NCBI RefSeq assembly: GCF_011753055.1
Contig: NZ_VWWJ01000013.1
Coordinates: forward strand, 62,001 to 126,000
Length of the DNA: 64,000 nucleotides
From: Burkholderia sp. Ax-1719
Lineage (GTDB): Bacteria; Pseudomonadota; Gammaproteobacteria; Burkholderiales; Burkholderiaceae
Reading direction: 5' to 3'
In this document: in pieces, positions 59,505 to 64,000 of the stretch
Layout of the letters: the number at the start of each line of letters is the position of its first letter
Numbering within the stretch: the first letter of the stretch is position 1
The notes under the pieces: model-generated
The model's input: only the letters and a program-made list of their open reading frames with translations
What the model was told of the DNA's origin: nothing
Database searches by the model: none
Translations under genes and position numbers: made by a program

Positions 59505-60392
59505 ATGAACGCAGTAGCACGTAAAAAAGGATTGGGCCGAGGACTCGAGGCATTGCTCGGCGGCAGCGCGGACATCACCGAAGCGGTGAAGATCGAAGGC
59601 GCACCCAACACGCTCCCGCTCACGCAGATGCAGGCAGGCAAGTACCAGCCGCGTACGCGCATGGACGAAGGCGCGCTTCAGGAACTGGCCGCGAGCATCC
59701 GCGCGCAGGGCCTGATGCAGCCGATCCTCGTGCGTCCGATTGGTCCGGAGCGTTACGAGATCATTGCTGGTGAACGACGTTTCCGCGCCGCGAATATCGC
59801 GGGCCTGACGGAAGTGCCGGTGCTCGTGAAGGATGTGCCCGATCAGGCCGCCGCCGCGATGGCGCTGATCGAGAACATTCAGCGCGAAGATCTGAATCCG
59901 CTCGAAGAGGCGCAGGGTATCCAGCGTCTGCTCGACGAATTCAATTTCACGCACGAACAGGCAGCGGAGTCGGTGGGGCGCTCGCGCAGCGCGGTGTCGA
60001 ACCTGCTGCGCCTGCTGAACCTGGCAATGCCGGTGCAGACGATGTTGCTCGCGGGCGATCTCGATATGGGCCACGCGCGCGCGCTGCTCGCCGTGGATGC
60101 CGCCACGCAGATCCAGCTCGCGCATCAGGTGGTCAATCGTCGCCTGTCGGTGCGTGAAACGGAAAAACTCGTTGCGGCCACAACCAAGGCCGTACCCGCG
60201 GTCAAGGCCAAGGCTGCGCAGGATGGCGGCCGCGACACGCGTCGTCTCGAAGAAGAGTTGTCTGACCTCCTGGCCGCCACGGTCAAGATCAAGGTGGGGC
60301 GCCGTGGGCGAGGGCAGTTGACCGTCGATTTCGGCGACCTCGATTCGCTCGAAGGTATCTTGCTGCGTCTGCGCGGCGAAACCGCTGTCTGA
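59505..60392 (+). CDS. parB: Chromosome partitioning protein ParB (Spo0J)
   Basis: A 295-residue parS-binding CTPase. The N-terminal KKGLGRGLEALLGG contains the ParA-stimulating arginine region; YQPRTRMDEGALQELAASIRAQGLMQPILVRP and the CTP-binding GERRFRAANIAGL follow; the helix-turn-helix is FTHEQAAESVGRSRSAVSNLLRLLNL; the end is the dimer domain. Two matching parS sites are present within 4 kb. AGGCACGATG: weak ribosome-binding region GGGGAAG precedes. Confidence 0.96.
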   Translation: MNAVARKKGLGRGLEALLGGSADITEAVKIEGAPNTLPLTQMQAGKYQPRTRMDEGALQELAASIRAQGLMQPILVRPIGPERYEIIAGERRFRAANIAGLTEVPVLVKDVPDQAAAAMALIENIQREDLNPLEEAQGIQRLLDEFNFTHEQAAESVGRSRSAVSNLLRLLNLAMPVQTMLLAGDLDMGHARALLAVDAATQIQLAHQVVNRRLSVRETEKLVAATTKAVPAVKAKAAQDGGRDTRRLEEELSDLLAATVKIKVGRRGRGQLTVDFGDLDSLEGILLRLRGETAV

Positions 60393-60442
60393 CGCGCTAC
60401 GCGCGCCCGATGCGAGAACCCGATGCCGCGAAGCGCGGCGCC

Positions 60443-61570
60443 ATGAACGTAACGCCGAACCTGCTGCAGCGGGTCGGCGCGTTCATGCGTGGTGAACCGG
60501 TGCTGACGATTCTCATCGTCGCACTGGGGTTGCTGCAGATCTTCGCGCCGCAGCCGTGGTCGAAGCTGCCCGCCCTGGTCGACTGGCAAACGGTGATGAC
60601 GCTCGCCGGTTTGCTGATTCTCACCAAGGCGCTCGAATATTCAGGATTCCTCACCTGGACGGCACACCGGCTGGTTCACCGGATTCACTCGGAACGCGCG
60701 CTGGCTTTCCTGCTGATTGCGCTCGCCGCCGCGCTCTCGACGATCTTGACCAACGACGTCGCGCTTTTCGTCGTGGTGCCGCTGGTGCTCTCGTTGCACA
60801 AACTCACGCCGCTGCCGCTCAAGCGGCTCATCATCATGATCGCGCTGGCCGTGAATGCCGGCTCGGTCCTCACGCCGCTCGGCAATCCGCAGAACCTGTT
60901 TCTCTGGCAATTGAGCGGCGCATCGTTTGGCCGCTTCATCGCTGCGCTCGCGCCGCTGTGCGCATTGCTGATGGCGATGCTGTTCGTGCTGGCCGCGTTC
61001 ATGTTCAAGCCGCAGCAACTCGACCTCAGCAAAGATGCTGAGGAACATGACGTCGATCGCGCGCTGGCCGGCGTCGCCGCCGTGTTGTTCATCGGTTTCG
61101 TGCTGCTCGCCGATGCGCATCGCGCCGGCATCGCATTGGCCGGAGTAGGGGCGGGATCTTTGCTGTGGCGCGCGCGCATCGTTTTGAAGATCGACTGGCT
61201 GCTTTTGTTGATCTTCGTTCTGATGTTCGTCGTTTTACGGAGTGCCGCCGCGCTGCCCTGGATCCATCACGCGCTCGCCGATCTCGCGTTGCAGACGTCC
61301 ATGCGCGCTTATGTCGCAGGGGCGGTGCTCTCGCAAGCCATCAGTAATGTACCGGCCGCAATCGTGCTCGCGGGCTTTACGCACGACTGGCGCGCGCTCG
61401 CATTCGGCGTGAGTGTGGGGGGCTTTGGCGTGGCGATCGGCTCACTGGCGAACCTGATTGCCGTGCGCCTGTCGGGCGAGCGCGGCGTGTGGCTGCCGTT
61501 TCATCTCGTCTCCATACCGTTCTGGTTAATTGCGGTATTGGGTGGCGCAACTTTGTTGTATTTTTTCTGA
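60443..61570 (+). CDS. Ion transporter-superfamily permease (ArsB/NhaD/SLC13-like anion transporter)
   Basis: A 375-residue membrane protein with about ten to eleven hydrophobic segments. It has the two inverted-repeat motifs of the ion transporter superfamily: ILTNDVALFVVVPLVL in the first half and AISNVPAAIVLAGF in the second, which form the substrate and Na+ sites. Members carry citrate, dicarboxylates, arsenite or Na+/H+; the solute here is not evident. ATG 60410 would add 11 residues; neither start has a good ribosome-binding site. It sits between parB and the ATP synthase operon. Confidence 0.85.
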   Translation: MNVTPNLLQRVGAFMRGEPVLTILIVALGLLQIFAPQPWSKLPALVDWQTVMTLAGLLILTKALEYSGFLTWTAHRLVHRIHSERALAFLLIALAAALSTILTNDVALFVVVPLVLSLHKLTPLPLKRLIIMIALAVNAGSVLTPLGNPQNLFLWQLSGASFGRFIAALAPLCALLMAMLFVLAAFMFKPQQLDLSKDAEEHDVDRALAGVAAVLFIGFVLLADAHRAGIALAGVGAGSLLWRARIVLKIDWLLLLIFVLMFVVLRSAAALPWIHHALADLALQTSMRAYVAGAVLSQAISNVPAAIVLAGFTHDWRALAFGVSVGGFGVAIGSLANLIAVRLSGERGVWLPFHLVSIPFWLIAVLGGATLLYFF

Positions 61571-61758
61571 CGGAAATGCGACAAGGCGGCGACATAAGCG
61601 CCGTTCCACGGTAAAATCGCGCCCCGTTTTGCCTGGCTCTCCTGAGTGCAGGATGCGCGCAGGACACTGCCTTACAGTTCCCGTTACCCCGGGAGTAATG
61701 GCGTGTTTTCCGCATCATGAAGTAGCATTCCACAGGTGTTATTGAGCGGGCTAAAGTC

Positions 61759-61787
61759 TTGAATTGGCTGCAACTATCGCTTACAAT
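61759..61787 (+). promoter_or_regulatory. Promoter of the ATP synthase operon
   Basis: TTGAAT (61759-61764), a 17-base spacer, TACAAT (61782-61787). It is a near-consensus sigma-70 pair located about 80 bases before the atpI start proposed here. Confidence 0.75.
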
Positions 61788-61866
61788 CGCCCGGATTTAT
61801 TTGGTTGGCGATGCTGTAAGCACGTTGCAAGAAAGCACGCGCAAGGCAAATATCCGGAATCAAACG

Positions 61867-62469
61867 ATGGTGGGTCAGAGGCCAGACGAAGCGCCGCAGG
61901 CGCATGGTGGGCCCGAAGGTCCGCACGACATGAACGAAGCATCCCGCCGGGGGCAGGATGTGAAACCGGATGCAGCAAAGCCCGCTGTGCATGTGGCCAC
62001 TGACCACAACGCAGAGTGGGACGCCGATCAGCAAGATAACAACGACATCGTTCCGCTCACCCGGGCCGAAGCCGAACAGATCTTCGGCGCACAGGTGAGT
62101 CGCCCCTCCCGCGTCACACCTTTTCGTGTCGTGGCGGCGCAAGTAGTTTTGTCCCTGGTTGCTACGCTGCTCTGGTGGCTGTTTTATAAGCCGCCGGGCG
62201 TGACCGCGCCGGATGCCGTAGCACTATCGGCATTCCTGGGCGGAGCGATCTGCTGGATCCCTGGTGCGCTGTTCGCGGCGCGCCTCAAGCAGTTGAGCCG
62301 TGCAGCCACCGTGTTCAACTGGGTGCTCGGTGAAGCATTCAAGATGGGGGCGACGATAGCGATGTTCGTCGCCATCGCGTTCGGGTATCACGACGTGCAG
62401 TGGATTCCGCTGCTGGTCACGTACCTGATCGCACTGAAGACATACTGGATCGCGCTCGCGTTGCGCTGA
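61867..62469 (+). CDS. atpI: ATP synthase protein I
   Basis: A 200-residue protein. The N-terminal 80 residues are hydrophilic (His/Asp/Gln-rich), and four membrane segments follow (FRVVAAQVVLSLVATLLWWLFY, AVALSAFLGGAICWIPGALF, and two near the end). AtpI helps assemble the c-ring and may supply Mg2+. Its place before atpB and atpE confirms the family. The start is uncertain: an in-frame TTG at 61759 lies in the promoter and is excluded; ATG 61867 or ATG 61930 remain. The hydrophilic extension is longer than in E. coli AtpI. Confidence 0.8.
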   Translation: MVGQRPDEAPQAHGGPEGPHDMNEASRRGQDVKPDAAKPAVHVATDHNAEWDADQQDNNDIVPLTRAEAEQIFGAQVSRPSRVTPFRVVAAQVVLSLVATLLWWLFYKPPGVTAPDAVALSAFLGGAICWIPGALFAARLKQLSRAATVFNWVLGEAFKMGATIAMFVAIAFGYHDVQWIPLLVTYLIALKTYWIALALR

Positions 62470-62667
62470 CCCACTGCCGACATCGCGCCGCCTGCTACGT
62501 AGCCAACGTAGAGGGCGTCGAGGCGATCGAAGCGGTGCACGGTTGGACTGCGCGTAGGCGACATATGCGGAGATAAGACTCACTCTGCAGCGGCGTGTTC
62601 CCGCAATACAGCATTGCGCGGGAACGGCCGGAACCGATTTTCGACAATTTGGGTGGCTTTTAACGAT

Positions 62668-63519
62668 ATGGCAGCTAGCGAAGGCACGCGCGCTCTGGAT
62701 CCGTCAGAGTACATTGCGCACCACTTGCAGAACTTTTCCACCTCGCATCAGACGTCGATCGTCGATTTCCACGTCTGGAACATCGACACGCTGTTCTGGT
62801 CGATTCTGTGTGGCCTCGTGACCATTTTCCTGCTGCGTCTCGCAGCGCGCTCGGCGACTCCCGGTGTTCCGGGCCGCTTCCAGTGCGCCGTCGAAATGCT
62901 GGTCGAAATGGTCGAAGACCAGTCGAAGTCCATCATCCATGGCAATCGCAAGTTCATCGCGCCGCTGGCCCTGACCGTGTTCGTCTGGGTCGCGCTGATG
63001 AACTGTCTCGACTTCATCCCTGTTGACCTGCCGGGCCGCGTGATCGGCTGGCTGGGTCTGTCCGAAGCACTGCCGCACCAGCGTATCGTCCCGACCGCCG
63101 ACCTTAACGGCACGTTCGGCATCGCGCTCGGCGTGTTCGTGCTGATGATCTATTACAACCTCAAGATCAAGGGTCCCGGCGGCTTCGCGCACGAGCTGCT
63201 GTCGGCTCCGTTCGGTTCGCATCCGCTGCTGTGGATCCCGAACCTTGCACTCAACATCATCGAGTTCGTCGCCAAGACGGTTTCGCTCGCCCTGCGGTTG
63301 TTCGGCAACATGTATGCAGGCGAACTGCTGTTCCTGCTGATCGCCCTGCTGGGCAGTCTCTGGACCTTCGGTGCGGACACGACGGTGCTTGGCTTCATCG
63401 GCCATGTGATTGCGGGCAGCGTGTGGGCGATCTTCCACATCCTGATCGTTCTGCTGCAGGCGTTCATTTTCATGATGCTGACGCTGGTGTACATCGGCCA
63501 GGCACACGACAGCCACTAA
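62668..63519 (+). CDS. atpB: ATP synthase F0 subunit a
   Basis: A 283-residue membrane subunit forming the two proton half-channels. The essential arginine lies in VSLALRLFGNMYAGELLFLL, with the C-terminal block VIAGSVWAIFHILIVLLQAFIFMMLTLVYI, as in other proteobacterial AtpB proteins. N-terminal SEYIAHHLQNF is also typical. The ATG at 62668 starts a normal N-terminus. atpE follows after 74 bases. Confidence 0.96.
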   Translation: MAASEGTRALDPSEYIAHHLQNFSTSHQTSIVDFHVWNIDTLFWSILCGLVTIFLLRLAARSATPGVPGRFQCAVEMLVEMVEDQSKSIIHGNRKFIAPLALTVFVWVALMNCLDFIPVDLPGRVIGWLGLSEALPHQRIVPTADLNGTFGIALGVFVLMIYYNLKIKGPGGFAHELLSAPFGSHPLLWIPNLALNIIEFVAKTVSLALRLFGNMYAGELLFLLIALLGSLWTFGADTTVLGFIGHVIAGSVWAIFHILIVLLQAFIFMMLTLVYIGQAHDSH

Positions 63520-63593
63520 GCGGCGGTCGTACCCAGAATTGCAGTTTTAAGTTTTAAATCCCCAGTTCCAGAAAATCTCACAAAGGAGTGATC

Positions 63594-63872
63594 ATGCAAG
63601 CTTTCATCGCCAACATCCAGGGTTTCACGGCCATCGGTATCGGCATCATCATCGGCCTGGGTGCAATCGGCGCCTGTATCGGTATCGGCCTGATGGGCGG
63701 CAAGTACATCGAAGCCTGCGCACGTCAGCCTGAACTGATGAACCCGCTGCAGACGAAGATGTTCCTGCTGGCTGGTCTGATCGATGCAGCGTTCCTGATC
63801 GGTGTTGGTGTTGCAATGCTGTTCGCGTTCGCGAACCCGCTGCTGTCGAAGCTCGCCGCGGTCGCGGGCTAA
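63594..63872 (+). CDS. atpE: ATP synthase F0 subunit c
   Basis: A 92-residue hairpin proteolipid of the rotor ring. Two membrane helices are joined by the polar loop ARQPE (residues 43-47). The proton-binding carboxylate is Asp64 in FLLAGLIDAAFLIGVG, and no Na+-type pattern is visible, so it should use protons. AAAGGAG at ideal spacing precedes ATG 63594. The remaining 128 bases of the window are the usual gap before atpF, with no start codon I could assign. Confidence 0.96.
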   Translation: MQAFIANIQGFTAIGIGIIIGLGAIGACIGIGLMGGKYIEACARQPELMNPLQTKMFLLAGLIDAAFLIGVGVAMLFAFANPLLSKLAAVAG

Positions 63873-64000
63873 GTTCCCTGGAAGGTTGCGCCTGATCTAT
63901 AACGGAATGGGCGCAGAGCGGAACGGGTGACGAGGCGCTGATCGAGTTTCACAACCGATGAGCGCCTTGCCGTTTCAATTCCCCGGAATAGCTGATTAAG

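Noticed and set aside
61759..61866. TTG start of atpI at 61759
   Set aside because: The codon is the -35 hexamer of a good promoter, so it would not be within the transcript.

Overview
The window is GC-rich (by eye a little over 60 percent), densely coded DNA of a beta-proteobacterium. It most resembles Burkholderia sensu lato (Burkholderia, Paraburkholderia or Caballeronia); genus and species cannot be fixed from the sequence alone. The evidence is the type II secretion cluster with a reversed gspC, the SET-domain protein, the paired branched-chain amino acid type ABC systems, and the mnmG-rsmG-parA-parB-atp block with universal parS sites. That block is typical of the origin-proximal part of a primary chromosome. 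I saw no tRNA, rRNA, insertion sequence, phage gene or CRISPR array, and no clear pseudogene.

Layout. 1-3.4 kb: gshA and two lipoproteins, one with an OmpA peptidoglycan-binding domain. 3.5-8.2 kb: a DHA2 efflux pump with its MarR regulator, a small membrane protein and a NodT-type outer-membrane efflux lipoprotein. 8.2-20.1 kb: a full type II secretion system, gspD-E-F and gspG-H-I-J-K-L-M-N on the minus strand, with a short gspC on the plus strand between gspF and gspG. A secreted lytic transglycosylase diverges from gspD. 21.2-25.4 kb: a COG0523 metallochaperone GTPase, HU and mnmC. 25.4-29.5 kb: a cation:proton antiporter and ybdK, flanked by two long non-coding stretches with DnaA-box-like words. 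29.5-33.3 kb: a MarR protein with a four-cysteine tail, a glutamine amidotransferase-like protein, an old yellow enzyme and a SET protein. 33.4-39 kb: a two-component system, a DUF3717-type protein, phhB/phhA with a divergent Lrp regulator, and a CYTH protein. 39.2-43.4 kb: a LysR regulator divergent from mmsA and a GMC oxidoreductase. 43.8-55.7 kb: two complete LIV-type ABC uptake systems (G-F-K-H-M, then K-K'-H-MG-F). 55.7-64 kb: mnmG, rsmG, parA, parB, an ion transporter, then atpI, atpB and atpE; the ATP synthase operon runs off the end.

How the parts work together. The Gsp proteins build one envelope-spanning secretion machine. MmsA, the GMC oxidoreductase and the two ABC importers form a catabolic and uptake island. 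PhhA, PhhB and Lrp form a phenylalanine hydroxylation unit. ParA, ParB and at least two parS sites form the chromosome segregation module.

The least ordinary signals are: a parS site at the centre of a 28-bp perfect palindrome that also looks like a terminator; a 12-bp word shared by the marR and emrB-like promoters; a promoter-plus-terminator unit without a convincing gene (candidate small RNA); a LivF with arginine in place of the Walker A lysine; a LivM-LivG fusion; tandem substrate-binding proteins; and the SET protein. No clearly new multi-gene system was found.
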